The notes: a model not told the origin generated them from the sequence alone. A stretch of 64,000 nt of DNA from Chroogloeocystis siderophila 5.2 s.c.1 (GCF_001904655.1 NZ_MRCC01000009.1:1-64000), one strand, 5' to 3'. Shown: positions 30,411 to 39,680, numbered from the stretch's first letter. Made by a program: numbers and translations.

Positions 30411-30876
30411 AGAATTAATTGCCTCATTGCCCGAAGGAATATCTCTATCTATGCTAGGCAACAAAATAGCAAAGTTAACTCTACTTATGAAACATTTAAC
30501 TTTTGATAATCTTACTTTTAAAGCGATACATTTATTTTTGCTTCTCAATAAAGGTAAATAATTGTAGTAAGTAGCTACAGTGTGATTTATGTAGATTGAT
30601 TAAATATTTTAGCTAATTAAGCTAGGAAAATCCTGATAAATACTGATTTTTGTTGCTTTATCAAAGATGAGAACTGGCAACTAGATAAGTAAAATTTTAA
30701 GAAGCGATCGCCACAACAGCTTAAGTTATCCGGTAATAATACTCATTACATTGGGTTAGTAACGACTAAAAAAATATATCATCGATAAAAATCAATACAA
30801 CAATTTTTAGCTAACAAATCCTCTATCTATAGCTTGTTAAGCGAAAATAGATAGGCAGCGTTTCACTTAGGAAATA
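30411..30876. other. AT-rich intergenic region
   Basis: About 465 bp with one HIP1 octamer (near 30704) and no RNA, repeat or coding signal. It should contain the divergent promoters of the coiled-coil gene and the lyase gene. Confidence 0.5.
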
Positions 30877-31518
30877 ATGCTTAGTTTTCCAGATTTTTTT
30901 ACAGCTTGTAGCGGCAAATGGACGACCGAACGTATTTATCACTCAATGCCGCAAGGTAGTATCGAACGGTCTTACACTGAGTATCAAGTCAAACCAATCT
31001 CACCCACAGACAAACAGCGAATTTTAACTTTATCAACTCAAGCAGGGATAAAAGTAGAAGTACAACTAGCAACTGTGCAACAAGAAGATTTACCAGGCTT
31101 TGCGATTTCATTCAATACTCGCTCGGAAACGGGTGAAACGGTATCAATGAGTTTGCAAGCTTTATTTGTGCCAGATACGTATATTTCTGCGGAAAGTACT
31201 GCTGTCAAGTTACCGCCACCTGTAGCCGCACAAATTGCCACCCAACCGGAAGGAGAAGTAATTCAAGGTTTTTATCTGCGTGATGAGGGTTACTCAGAAG
31301 CGGGAACCGCTGTAGGGCGATTTACATATCAACCCACACGCCAAACGTTAGAAATGACAACTTACTATCGACGCTCAGTCGCAGTTGATCAGATGCGTAT
31401 GGTAGCACCAAACTTACGACTGCGGACAATTGTGACTTACCAAAGACCCGACAATACCAATGAAATACCGACGATAATTGATTTGGTAGGGTTTGGTGTA
31501 GAGCAGCGAAGCGTGTAA
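30877..31518 (+). CDS. phycobiliprotein lyase, CpcS/CpeS family
   Basis: A 213-residue lipocalin-like chaperone lyase that attaches phycobilins to cysteines of phycobiliproteins. The N-terminal FFTACSGKWTTERIYHSM and SIERSYTEYQV blocks and the later DEGYSEAGTAVGRF / TYYRRSVAVDQMRMVAPNLRLR blocks are characteristic. The closest named kind is CpcS/CpcU, but I cannot tell which attachment site it serves. A lipoprotein gene follows 10 bp later on the same strand, so the two are probably co-transcribed. Confidence 0.85.
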   Translation: MLSFPDFFTACSGKWTTERIYHSMPQGSIERSYTEYQVKPISPTDKQRILTLSTQAGIKVEVQLATVQQEDLPGFAISFNTRSETGETVSMSLQALFVPDTYISAESTAVKLPPPVAAQIATQPEGEVIQGFYLRDEGYSEAGTAVGRFTYQPTRQTLEMTTYYRRSVAVDQMRMVAPNLRLRTIVTYQRPDNTNEIPTIIDLVGFGVEQRSV

Positions 31519-31528
31519 CGATTTAATT

Positions 31529-32665
31529 ATGGAGCGACGGACTTTTTTATTCGGGACAGGAACTTTAGCACTGTCACAGTTATTATTAGGGTGCAATCCA
31601 CAAGGAGACTCGTTGGAGATCGAGTTTTTGCGGGGTTCGATACCAGCGATTGTTGTTGATCGCTTTCGTCAGCAGGTGCAATCACAAGCAAGGTTTACAC
31701 CTGTTGCCCAACTTCAAGAGTTATTTGAGCAACTACAAACTTGGCGTCAGCAAGCAAGTACTACACAGCAACCGCGATCGCTTCCCCTACCGACTCGCCA
31801 ATCGCAATCACCAAACCCATCTGCGTTGATTACCTTGGGAGATTACTGGCTATCGACAGCGATTCAACAGCAACTGATTCAACCGCTCAATATTACTCAA
31901 CTCCAAAATTGGAATGCGTTACCCAGTCGCTGGCAAGAACTTGTCAGACGCAATAATCAAGGGGAAAGCGATCCACAAGGACAAATATGGGCAGCGCCTT
32001 ATCGCTGGGGCAGTACAGTTATACTCTACAACCGAGAAAAATTTAATTCCTTGGGCTGGACACCAAATGATTGGAGTGATTTATGGCGTCCTGAACTGCG
32101 ATCGCGCATTTCCATCGTCGATCAATCGCGGGAAGTCATTGGGTTAACTCTCAAGCGCTTGGGTCAATCCTACAACGCCCAAAATCTCGATCAAATCCCA
32201 AATTTAGAAGAGCAACTACAGGCTTTACATCAACAAGTACGACTTTACAGTTCTAATCGATACATCGAACCTTTGATTATTGGCGATACTTGGGCAGCAG
32301 TAGGTTGGTCAACGGACGTGCTACCAATCTTGCGGCGTTATCGAGAAATTGCTGTTGTCGTTCCGCGATCAGGAACAGCACTTTGGGCAGATGTGTGGGT
32401 TAATCCTATTAATGCAGCGTTACCGCCTCTAGCCTCACAATGGATTGATTTTTGCTGGCAACAGCCAATCGCGCAGCAAATCTCACTACGCACTTATGGC
32501 ACTTCGCCTGCAGCAGTACAACTACCACCAGCAAGCGGACAAAATCCGACACGAATCGAATTTACGGATGCCCAATTACAACAAAGTGAGTTTTTGCTAC
32601 CACTTTCTGCAACTACACAAAAACAGTATGAGGCATTGTGGCAGTCAATTAGAGCATCAACTTGA
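31529..32665 (+). CDS. extracellular solute-binding lipoprotein (polyamine/iron-type, PotD-like)
   Basis: A 378-residue periplasmic binding protein. The N-terminus RRTFLFGTGTLALSQLLLGC has a lipobox with Cys22, so it should be lipid-anchored. The body shows type-2 binding-protein features (VDRFRQQVQ, WAAPYRWGSTVILYNREKF, WSDLWRPELRSRISIVDQ), as in PotD/AfuA proteins that bind spermidine or ferric ions. There is no permease or ATPase gene next to it. It follows the bilin lyase after 10 bp, a pairing seen in other cyanobacteria whose meaning is unclear. Confidence 0.85.
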   Translation: MERRTFLFGTGTLALSQLLLGCNPQGDSLEIEFLRGSIPAIVVDRFRQQVQSQARFTPVAQLQELFEQLQTWRQQASTTQQPRSLPLPTRQSQSPNPSALITLGDYWLSTAIQQQLIQPLNITQLQNWNALPSRWQELVRRNNQGESDPQGQIWAAPYRWGSTVILYNREKFNSLGWTPNDWSDLWRPELRSRISIVDQSREVIGLTLKRLGQSYNAQNLDQIPNLEEQLQALHQQVRLYSSNRYIEPLIIGDTWAAVGWSTDVLPILRRYREIAVVVPRSGTALWADVWVNPINAALPPLASQWIDFCWQQPIAQQISLRTYGTSPAAVQLPPASGQNPTRIEFTDAQLQQSEFLLPLSATTQKQYEALWQSIRAST

Positions 32666-32864
32666 TTTTTATATAGTTCATTGGAAATCCATTCCTCAAC
32701 TTGTCTTCAGAAGAAGCTTCAAGAAAAATATAGATTTTTTTTGAACTAAATGCATCCAATTTGTTGTTGATGACGTACTAGAGTCGTGCAAACCAATTGA
32801 ACTTGCAATTGGGAGTATCGACGATTTCACTTCACTACGACAAAGACAAGTTGATGGAGGTCTA

Positions 32865-33665
32865 ATGAGATTTAATCAATTAGGTAAAGCCGCATTAGTC
32901 ATATCTTTGACCGCTGCTTCTCAGATTTTTGCTTTTGCTCCAGCACTCAGTAGACCAGTATATAAAGTTATTGGATTAAAAAGCGATAATACGTTAGTTA
33001 CATATGAGTACAATTCTCGCCGTTCAAATAAAATCAAAATTAAAGGAGTTGATGGAAACGTTTTAGGAATAGATTTTCGCCCTGCAAATAATCAACTCTA
33101 TGCAATTACAGATACTGATAAAATATACACAATTAATAGTGATAGCGGTGTTGCTACATTGATAAGTTCTTTATCAGTAAGCTTTAGTGGAGGATTTCAA
33201 TCCGGTGTAGATTTCAATCCAGTTGCGGATAGGCTGAGGTTAGTAGCAAACAATGGTGAGAATTTTAGAATTAACGTTGACACCGGAGAAGTTGTTGTAG
33301 ATAAACCACTTAATTACAATCCTCCTCAAGCGATTGGGGTAACCGCTGCTGCATATACTAACTCTAGACCTGGAGTCAGCAATACCACACTTTATAATCT
33401 GGACTATGATTCTGATAGCTTAGTCATTCAGAATCCACCGAATGATGGCACTCTAACCACAGTAGGATCGCTGGGTTTTAACTTACCGCCGATCGCAGGA
33501 TTTGATATTGTCACTAACCGCAATGGAGAGAATATTGGATTTATTGCATCTGGTAGATCTTTGTATACTGTAGATTTATCAACTGGACGAGCTACTTTTA
33601 TAGGTAACTTTCGTGCAGGTAATTTAATTGGAATTGCTGCTACCCTAAGTTCTAAAGGTAGATAA
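32865..33665 (+). CDS. exported DUF4394 protein
   Basis: A 266-residue protein with a Sec signal peptide (hydrophobic 10-27, cleavage near ALS-RP) and a DUF4394 beta-propeller-like domain. Repeated blocks such as GLKSDNTLVTYEYNSR, GIDFRPANNQLYAITDT, GVDFNPVADRLRLVANNGENFR and GFDIVTNRNGENIGFI occur at about 45-residue spacing. Function unknown; extracytoplasmic. A GGAGG ribosome-binding site sits just upstream of the ATG. Confidence 0.88.
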   Translation: MRFNQLGKAALVISLTAASQIFAFAPALSRPVYKVIGLKSDNTLVTYEYNSRRSNKIKIKGVDGNVLGIDFRPANNQLYAITDTDKIYTINSDSGVATLISSLSVSFSGGFQSGVDFNPVADRLRLVANNGENFRINVDTGEVVVDKPLNYNPPQAIGVTAAAYTNSRPGVSNTTLYNLDYDSDSLVIQNPPNDGTLTTVGSLGFNLPPIAGFDIVTNRNGENIGFIASGRSLYTVDLSTGRATFIGNFRAGNLIGIAATLSSKGR

Positions 33666-33733
33666 CAAGTTTGAGGTGAAGTTGTAATTAATTAAAATCA
33701 CTCGAAGTAATGCAATCGAAATCTATAACTTTT

Positions 33734-33893
33734 TTAAAGGATAACTATAATAGTAGTTCCTTCCTCAAGTTTAAAAGCTAGATAAAGATTGCTATTTGAC
33801 ACTTCAACCACTGCTTGTGTTAGATAGGACAATAAACTAGTTGCATTGATTATTCCTCCTGCATGAAGAGAATCACGAATTTGTTCGCTGCTA
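33734..33893 (-). pseudogene. orphan coding fragment next to a dispersed repeat
   Basis: On the minus strand an open stretch of about 50 codons reads SSSEQIRDSLHAGGIINATS, then LLSYLTQAVVEVSNSNLYLAF, and ends KLEEGTTIIVIL plus stop. No start codon with a ribosome-binding site is seen, and the 5' side runs into the dispersed repeat at 33903. The composition is protein-like, but I do not recognise the family. It may be the tail of a gene cut by the repeat. Confidence 0.35.
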
Positions 33894-33902
33894 GATAACC
33901 CT

Positions 33903-34021
33903 GTCCACCTCCGTGGACTTAATCATAAAACTCTTAATTTTAGTATGCTGCTTTGCACGCTTCGTTTGGGTAGTTCCGAAAAGAGTCGAAGGAAGAGTGC
34001 GATTCATGCAGGAGGTCTATT
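33903..34021. repeat. dispersed hairpin repeat element, copy 4
   Basis: Hairpin GTCCAC-CTCC-GTGGAC, then TATGCTGCTTTGCACGC, TTCGTTTGGGTAG, GAGTCGAAGG and the tail GATTCATGCAGGAGGTCTA. Block order and tail are the same as at 5104-5221. Confidence 0.7.
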
Positions 34022-34663
34022 TATTATGTGCGTTATTACAATAAGTTTATTAAACTTATTAAACAGTTGAGTGTGAGTGAAAAGCTTTATCCAAGAAAGA
34101 CTGCTTCTAAACCTTTGTTGTGTTCAAGTTTTGGGTATTACTATGCTACTACATTAGTTAACTATTAATATTAAATACAGTTAATTAGTGATGATAAACA
34201 TGATAAGGGCTAACTATTAATTAGTAACTAACTACCAATCTAATTATTTAACTAACGATAGATACAAACAAGGTTTTTATTTTTTTGTTTTTTCTAATAT
34301 TATAATGCTCACTGAGTGAATCTAATTCATAAGATTATTGCTAATTCATTTCTGTGACAAAGATAGGTTAATTATTTAGTAGCAAATAAAAGTTTTTATC
34401 TTATTAGGAAATATGATTTTGTAGCATAAATTTTAAAGTACTAATATTTTAAATAATAACAGAAAAAGTAATTTGAAGTTTACGTTGAATTTAACTAATT
34501 TAGTGGATTTTAATAAGTTTTAAAAAGTCAATTTTATGCTAAAAGTTCATTATTTAGTAATGACAAATTCAACAGATAATAGTATCTTGAGAATAATTGA
34601 TTATGAAGTGTAAGAAATATTCTCTATGTTATTGAGGACACTGTTCTAGATACGAGGTTTTTA

Positions 34664-35050
34664 ATGCCGAGTAAATGTAGTAATCAGAAAAATGCTCAGC
34701 GGTTTTATTGCCCTAAATGCAATCGCCGATTATGGCGCGTAGGTAACTCAAAGTACTTTCTATCTTACACAGAAGTATCAGAAAGCCGAAGACACGTCAA
34801 AATGCTTCATCAGGAGGCATTATTATTGACTGCGAAAGGCACACACAATAGTTGTCATTCCTGGGTTGAAGAATTTGTTTGTGGAGAGCATGGTAAACTT
34901 TGGATGAAGCTGAGTAAACAAGCTGATGGTTCGCTTTACACTTCACTAGCAACAACGAATGATTATCGTCCTAGAGATAAATATACTTACCGTATGAATT
35001 GTCCATTTCAATTAGATTTAGATGCGATTAATCGTACAATCACCTCATAA
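34664..35050 (+). CDS. small zinc-ribbon-like protein of unknown function
   Basis: A 128-residue soluble protein. FYCPKCNRRLWR near residues 14-25 gives a Cys-x2-Cys knuckle. Further on are Cys residues in HNSCHSW, EFVCGEHGK and MNCPFQ, so a metal-binding ribbon is plausible. No known family recognised. It ends 23 bp before an ECF sigma factor gene on the same strand and may belong to its operon. A role with the sigma/anti-sigma pair is inference from position. Confidence 0.65.
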   Translation: MPSKCSNQKNAQRFYCPKCNRRLWRVGNSKYFLSYTEVSESRRHVKMLHQEALLLTAKGTHNSCHSWVEEFVCGEHGKLWMKLSKQADGSLYTSLATTNDYRPRDKYTYRMNCPFQLDLDAINRTITS

Positions 35051-35073
35051 AGTAAATCTTCTTAGTAGGTACA

Positions 35074-35658
35074 ATGCCTTCTGAGCAACCTGGCAACACT
35101 GACAAATTCATCCAAACAGATGTAGAGTTATACCTCGCGCTAAAAGCTGGTCAGGATGTTGCTTTAGGCATTCTTTATGATCGCCATGCTGGATTAGTTT
35201 ATGGAATAGCACTCAAAATTCTTGGTAATCTGCAGGAAGCAGAAGATCTCACGCAGGATATTTTTCTCAATCTTGCTCAAGCGTCATCCTACGATCCAAC
35301 ACGAGGCTCACTGAGAACATTCTTAGCGATTTTGACGCGATCGCGTGCGATTGACCGAGTGCGATCGCGTAGTAAAGCCCGTGAGTTGTTTGGACAGTGG
35401 AGAGATAGCCAAGCACAGCAAACTGCTACCGATTCTCTTTTTGAACAACTTTCTCAAAGTGAGCAATCTCAGGAAGTACGAGCAGCACTCTCCCAATTAT
35501 CAGACACTCAGCGGCAAATTCTCCAGATGGCTTATTATGATGGTTTTAGTCAGTCAGAAATTGCCAAGCGACTAGAAATTCCTTTGGGGACTGTGAAGGC
35601 TAGAGCGCGGCGGGGTCTTCTCAAACTGCGTCAAACTCTCACAGATTACATTGGATAG
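35074..35658 (+). CDS. ECF-type RNA polymerase sigma factor
   Basis: A 194-residue group IV sigma factor. Region 2 spans about 18-85 (LYDRHAGLVYGIALKILG, EAEDLTQDIFLNL, LRTFLAILTRSRAIDRVRS) and region 4 about 128-188 (LSDTQRQILQMAYYDGFSQSEIAKRLEIPLGTVKARARRGL, here split). There is no region 1 or 3, as expected. The cognate anti-sigma gene follows after 8 bp. The closest named cyanobacterial relatives are the SigG-like ECF factors; the stimulus is unknown. Confidence 0.93.
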   Translation: MPSEQPGNTDKFIQTDVELYLALKAGQDVALGILYDRHAGLVYGIALKILGNLQEAEDLTQDIFLNLAQASSYDPTRGSLRTFLAILTRSRAIDRVRSRSKARELFGQWRDSQAQQTATDSLFEQLSQSEQSQEVRAALSQLSDTQRQILQMAYYDGFSQSEIAKRLEIPLGTVKARARRGLLKLRQTLTDYIG

Positions 35659-35666
35659 CCCCAACT

Positions 35667-36410
35667 ATGGTTTGGTCGATGCCGTCAGAACAGTTACAGT
35701 TACTCATTGCTGGGTATGTCCTTGGCGATCTAAGCCCAGAGGAAATGACAGAATTTGAACAACTTCTGGCAAATGATGCTGCGATCGCCCAAGAAGTCGC
35801 AAAGATGCAAAAGGCATTAGAAATAACATATGCTCCACCAGAAGTAGCACCGCCAAGATATCTGCGTACATCCATTTTGGATGCAAATAAGCATCAGAGT
35901 AAACGCTTGAGCCGCGCGCGCCCACAGCGCTCATTCTCCTGGTTTCAAGCCATGGGAGTTGCCGCAGCCGTGTTGATTGTCGCTTTGGGTATGAGTAATT
36001 ATCTTCTGTGGCGATCTCTACAAATACAAGCTGAAGTCCAGCAATCGGAACCTTTAACTTTTGCGCTGCAAGCCCAAGATGCAAATGTTTCTGCCTCGGC
36101 TACCCTAAAAGTCAATCCCAGTACACTAGAAGCTGAGCTAATCGCGCAAAACTTGCCTGCTTTACCGCCTGGAAAAGTTTATGCATTGTGGACAGTCTTG
36201 CAGCAAGGTGCGCCCGTTACAACTGATGACAAAAACGCTGTCTTAACAGCAGTATTTCGAGTCGATGCTAACGGCAATGCTTTAGAAAATATTGAGGTTC
36301 CTCAGATATATCGCAATAAAGACTTGGTGGCAGCAGTCGCTATAACCGTAGAAGATGCTAGCGCGCCTCAGCGACACGAAGGCACACCCGTTTTGATCGT
36401 AAAAGTGTAA
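35667..36410 (+). CDS. anti-sigma factor, RskA-like
   Basis: A 247-residue single-pass membrane protein. A cytoplasmic N-terminal anti-sigma segment (LLIAGYVLGDLSPEEMTEFEQLL, split; about 9-60) leads to one transmembrane helix (about 96-115, AMGVAAAVLIVALGMSNYLL). An extracytoplasmic RskA-type domain follows (LPALPPGKVYALWTVL and a C-terminal AVAITVEDASAP-x-RHEGTPVLIV). It should hold the sigma factor inactive until signal-driven proteolysis. An internal ATG at 35679 is an alternative start. It is 8 bp after the sigma gene. Confidence 0.9.
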   Translation: MVWSMPSEQLQLLIAGYVLGDLSPEEMTEFEQLLANDAAIAQEVAKMQKALEITYAPPEVAPPRYLRTSILDANKHQSKRLSRARPQRSFSWFQAMGVAAAVLIVALGMSNYLLWRSLQIQAEVQQSEPLTFALQAQDANVSASATLKVNPSTLEAELIAQNLPALPPGKVYALWTVLQQGAPVTTDDKNAVLTAVFRVDANGNALENIEVPQIYRNKDLVAAVAITVEDASAPQRHEGTPVLIVKV

Positions 36411-36449
36411 AGTTAAAGACCGCCAATAATTCGACAGTTTGTATGATCT

Positions 36450-37004
36450 CTACTCAGATTCTGTATCGAGTTGTCGCATCGTACCATTTTGACCTTCACC
36501 AATTCGCCGCAATCCTGGTCTTCCTGTGGTATTGAGATGGTCGATTTGGCATTGAAGATTTGCGGTGAAATCACACGTATAGGTTGCTAAAAGTTCTTGT
36601 TGATAATTAAACACGCGGATGTTGTAACCGAAATCTCTCGCTACTGTACCAAAATGATTGACAAATTTGTAGCGTTGTAGGTAGTCAAGTGCATTCCAAA
36701 GGTGTTGTTTAACAATCAAGTCAATGCGTCCAGCATTAGTACCATCCGCCGGATATGCAATCCAATTGTCTAAAAGTTGACCCGCAAACTGTTCTCTTGC
36801 CCACCACAAACTAGGAACTGTGAGGTCGCTTTGAGAAATTGTATTTGCGGTAATTACATATCTATTGTTTAGCGGTGCGCCTGGATCTAACAAGCTCAAT
36901 TCCAATGGCTCGGTTGAGGGTTGCGGTACTGCTTGTACTGTAGAAGATAACAATGAAGCAAGCAAAGTACTTATACTTAGAATAGTGAGGAGAAGCGATC
37001 GCAT
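36450..37004 (-). CDS. exported protein of unknown function
   Basis: A 184-residue protein with a signal peptide (hydrophobic 4-24, cleavage near VQA-VP). The mature part contains PSLWWAREQFAGQLLDNWIAYP, VKQHLWNALDYLQRYKFVNHFG and NIRVFNYQQELLATYTCDF, with Cys pairs that may form a disulfide. It resembles conserved cyanobacterial periplasmic proteins without assigned function. It converges with the anti-sigma gene, 39 bp between stops. Confidence 0.7.
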   Translation of the reverse strand: MRSLLLTILSISTLLASLLSSTVQAVPQPSTEPLELSLLDPGAPLNNRYVITANTISQSDLTVPSLWWAREQFAGQLLDNWIAYPADGTNAGRIDLIVKQHLWNALDYLQRYKFVNHFGTVARDFGYNIRVFNYQQELLATYTCDFTANLQCQIDHLNTTGRPGLRRIGEGQNGTMRQLDTESE

Positions 37005-37306
37005 TTTAAGAATATTTTTACTAATAGCTTCTTGGCGATTTATTGTAGTCTAAAATTAAGGCAAAAGGCAGAATGTATAGCAGGAGTCAGAGGTCAGGGT
37101 TAAACCCCCCCTCAAGGACATCAATACTAGCTTCAATAATGTCCTAACTCTATTGACTATGGTTATATAAAAATTTTAGGTTCTAGAAAATAACTCTTTG
37201 TATCTTCATCTATACATCTCCAGATGCATCGCGCAAAAAAATACGGCGTCAAAAGCGATCGCTTGCTAAAGTTATTGATGATAATTTCTTCTTGCCCTTC
37301 ACCTTC
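37005..37306. other. intergenic region with dispersed repeat
   Basis: About 300 bp holding GTCAGAGGTCAGGG (37086-37100) and, later, AATGTCCTAACTCTATTGAC (37137-37157). Both blocks recur in the same order at 45770-45860 in front of the pixL-like gene. Confidence 0.6.
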
Positions 37307-38716
37307 TTACTCTTGATACTCATTAGTATGCATCGCTTGCGGACAGTGAATGCGGATATGCTGTAAACGAGGACCTTGCGCTGAGACGACGGTGAATTCT
37401 AAGTTCTGATAGTGTAAAGTTTCCCCGATCGCGGGGATTTTTTGAAGTTGGTAGAGAACAAACCCCCCCAATGTTTGATAGTCGTCGCTTAAGGGTAAAT
37501 TTAACTGTAATAATTCGTTGAGTTCTTCGAGGTTCATTTGTGCTTGAACCAAAAAAGTTTGCTCATCCAAGTTTTGGACGAGTAACTCGTTTGTTCTTGC
37601 GAGTTCACCAGCATTGCCAATGATTTGAGCAATTAAATCTTGAATGGTCAATAAGCCGACAGTACCACCAAATTCGTTGACAACGATGACCATTTGTAAA
37701 TGCGATCGCTGCATTAATGGCAATAGCTCGCTTAACGGAGTATATTCGGGGACAAATCTAGCAGGCTGTATCCAAGGTTGAATTTTTGTATCAAGCGATA
37801 ATTTACCTAAAACGAGTGGCTTTGCCAGTTCCTTAAAGTGAACAATCCCGCGAATATCATCTAACGATTTACCTGCGATAGGATAGCGCGAATGCCCTGT
37901 CGTTGCCATTTCTTTGAGTAAAGTTTGAAACGTCGCTTCTTCGGATAAAGCCACAATTCCCGTGCGCGGTGTCATAACTTCTTCAGCGGTGACATCGCCA
38001 AATTCAAAGATGTTATTTAATAGTTCGCGTTCTTCGGCTTCTAAGCCGGTTGATTCGCGTTCGGTGGCAATAATTAACTGTAACTCTTCTGAAGTCACTG
38101 GAGATAGCCAAGCTTGTCCCGTGTATTGAATTCCGACAACGCGTAGCAGCAAGCGTGTTGATTGATTTAAAACCCAAATAAATGGCGTAAAGAAACGCGC
38201 GATCGCTTTTACAGGAAGTGCTAGCAACCTTGCTAACCGTTCCGAGTAAAGCAATGCGACTGACTTGGGGCAAAGTTCCCCTAAAACGATTTGGAGATAA
38301 GCGACAAGGAGAAAAGCTAAGGGAATTGCGAGTGAGTGCGCCAACCGCATCCGCAGCGCATCTGAAACGGGTAACTGTGCTAGCCCCGTAGCGACAAGAA
38401 CAGCCATCGTACTCTCGCCAATCCAACCGAGTGCCAAACTCGATAACGTAATTCCTAATTGAGTCGTAGACAGCAAGCGCTCGATACTATGTTGGAGTGA
38501 TTGGAGCGTGATCGCGGGTGCGTCTCCAGCTTCTACCAATTGGTGGATGCGCGATCGCCGCACGGACACCATAGAAAACTCTGCTGCCACAAAAAAGGCA
38601 TTAATTGCAATCAGCAACAATACCGAAAGCAGGCGCAGCCATATATCTGAGATAAACAACGGTGATACAGCCAAAAGCAGAACAAAACAGGCAACTATCG
38701 GCAAGTGAGACATCAA
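37307..38716 (-). CDS. CNNM/HlyC-CorC family membrane protein
   Basis: A 469-residue protein with the layout of the CNNM/'hemolysin' family. A DUF21 transmembrane domain covers about 1-190 (four helices; NAFFVAAEFSMVSVRRSRI). A CBS-domain pair covers about 215-340 (VMTPRTGIVALSEE; VNEFGGTVGLLTIQDLI). A CorC_HlyC C-terminal domain covers about 370-455 (LPLSDDYQTLGGFVLYQL). Members are Mg2+ or Co2+ efflux or exchange proteins; haemolytic activity is a historical misnomer. Complete length. No partner gene. Confidence 0.92.
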   Translation of the reverse strand: MMSHLPIVACFVLLLAVSPLFISDIWLRLLSVLLLIAINAFFVAAEFSMVSVRRSRIHQLVEAGDAPAITLQSLQHSIERLLSTTQLGITLSSLALGWIGESTMAVLVATGLAQLPVSDALRMRLAHSLAIPLAFLLVAYLQIVLGELCPKSVALLYSERLARLLALPVKAIARFFTPFIWVLNQSTRLLLRVVGIQYTGQAWLSPVTSEELQLIIATERESTGLEAEERELLNNIFEFGDVTAEEVMTPRTGIVALSEEATFQTLLKEMATTGHSRYPIAGKSLDDIRGIVHFKELAKPLVLGKLSLDTKIQPWIQPARFVPEYTPLSELLPLMQRSHLQMVIVVNEFGGTVGLLTIQDLIAQIIGNAGELARTNELLVQNLDEQTFLVQAQMNLEELNELLQLNLPLSDDYQTLGGFVLYQLQKIPAIGETLHYQNLEFTVVSAQGPRLQHIRIHCPQAMHTNEYQE

Positions 38717-38778
38717 TTTGGTTTCAAAATTCTGCCTCGTGGCATTGTTGTCCGCCTTGCCCCAATAAGATACAACAC

Positions 38779-39471
38779 TTAAATTTTGACAGGAATTTCC
38801 GATACTTGCAGTTTGAGTTGCTGCTGAGGATAGTCGGTTAAACGTAGCGACAGGTTTTCCACATCATCAAGCGCGGTTGCGGGAATGCTTACTACGCCGG
38901 ATACCGGTTTGCCATCGGGGGCTAACTTTTCGGGTAAATCTTCAGCATTTACTGTTAACGCGCGTCCGTGATTATCTGTAATATCCATAAAACTTGACAA
39001 AAAGCGCACCGTGCGATCGCCTTCGTTTTTGAGGTTCAGTTTGATTTGTAATGTTCCACCTACATATTGCGCGGATAGAACTTCTAAAACAACGTCGCGA
39101 TCGCGATTGACAATCGGAAATCCTGGTTGACTTGCGTCTACGACTAACTGCGCTTTTGGTGTTGTGTTAGATGATTGCGTATCAGGTTTTGGCGACTGTG
39201 GTTTTTCTGGTTTGGCGTTTTTGCCTTTGCCTTCAATTCTGGCGCGAACGTTGGTGAGGATATCTTGCTCTTTTAACATCACCACTGCCCGTTGCTGTTG
39301 CGAGGCTCTTTGAGCAATTTTACCTTTATTCACTGGACGCGTATCCGGTTGAGTTACACTTTCGAGGGCTTCACTACCAATACTAAATCCCCATACTGCA
39401 CTTACATAACCTGCGATCGCCATAAGAACTAACAAGAGCAAACTGAGCGCTACAGTAGAGTTTATTTTCAT
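38779..39471 (-). CDS. membrane-anchored protein of unknown function
   Basis: A 230-residue protein with one N-terminal transmembrane helix (about 8-28, uncleaved or signal). A Lys/Pro/Gln-rich linker (about 75-110) follows, then a beta-rich extracytoplasmic domain (VVLEVLSAQYVGGTLQIKLNLKN, split; EGDRTVRFLSSFMDITDNHG) resembling small immunoglobulin-like or DUF4352-like folds. Function unknown. It lies 62 bp upstream of the CNNM gene on the same strand and could be in one transcript with it. Confidence 0.65.
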   Translation of the reverse strand: MKINSTVALSLLLLVLMAIAGYVSAVWGFSIGSEALESVTQPDTRPVNKGKIAQRASQQQRAVVMLKEQDILTNVRARIEGKGKNAKPEKPQSPKPDTQSSNTTPKAQLVVDASQPGFPIVNRDRDVVLEVLSAQYVGGTLQIKLNLKNEGDRTVRFLSSFMDITDNHGRALTVNAEDLPEKLAPDGKPVSGVVSIPATALDDVENLSLRLTDYPQQQLKLQVSEIPVKI

Positions 39472-39680
39472 TGGTTATTTAAATATACAAGTTGCTGCTC
39501 AACATATCGTTTGCTGTGCCTATTGCATTATTTTATTGTGATTCTCACAATATCAACAATGACATCGACTATATTAAATAGGCAATAATATAGTATAAAA
39601 ATGATATGTTAATATGTCAGCGGTAACAACACATTTTGTCCACACAAGTGCGTTGTCGTTGATAATATAAAAGAAAATTC

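Larger units (their letters stand above)
33666..34663. other. 1-kb AT-rich gap
   Basis: Apart from the coding fragment at 33734-33893 and the repeat at 33903-34021, this is very AT-rich DNA with many stop codons in all frames (34030-34650). No RNA gene could be recognised. It precedes the zinc-ribbon/ECF sigma operon and may contain its promoter. Confidence 0.5.

Noticed and set aside
33855-34015. A 13-bp inverted repeat (CCTCCTGCATGAA / TTCATGCAGGAGG) as ends of a mobile element
   Set aside because: Other copies of the same repeat lack the left arm, so the pairing is probably accidental.
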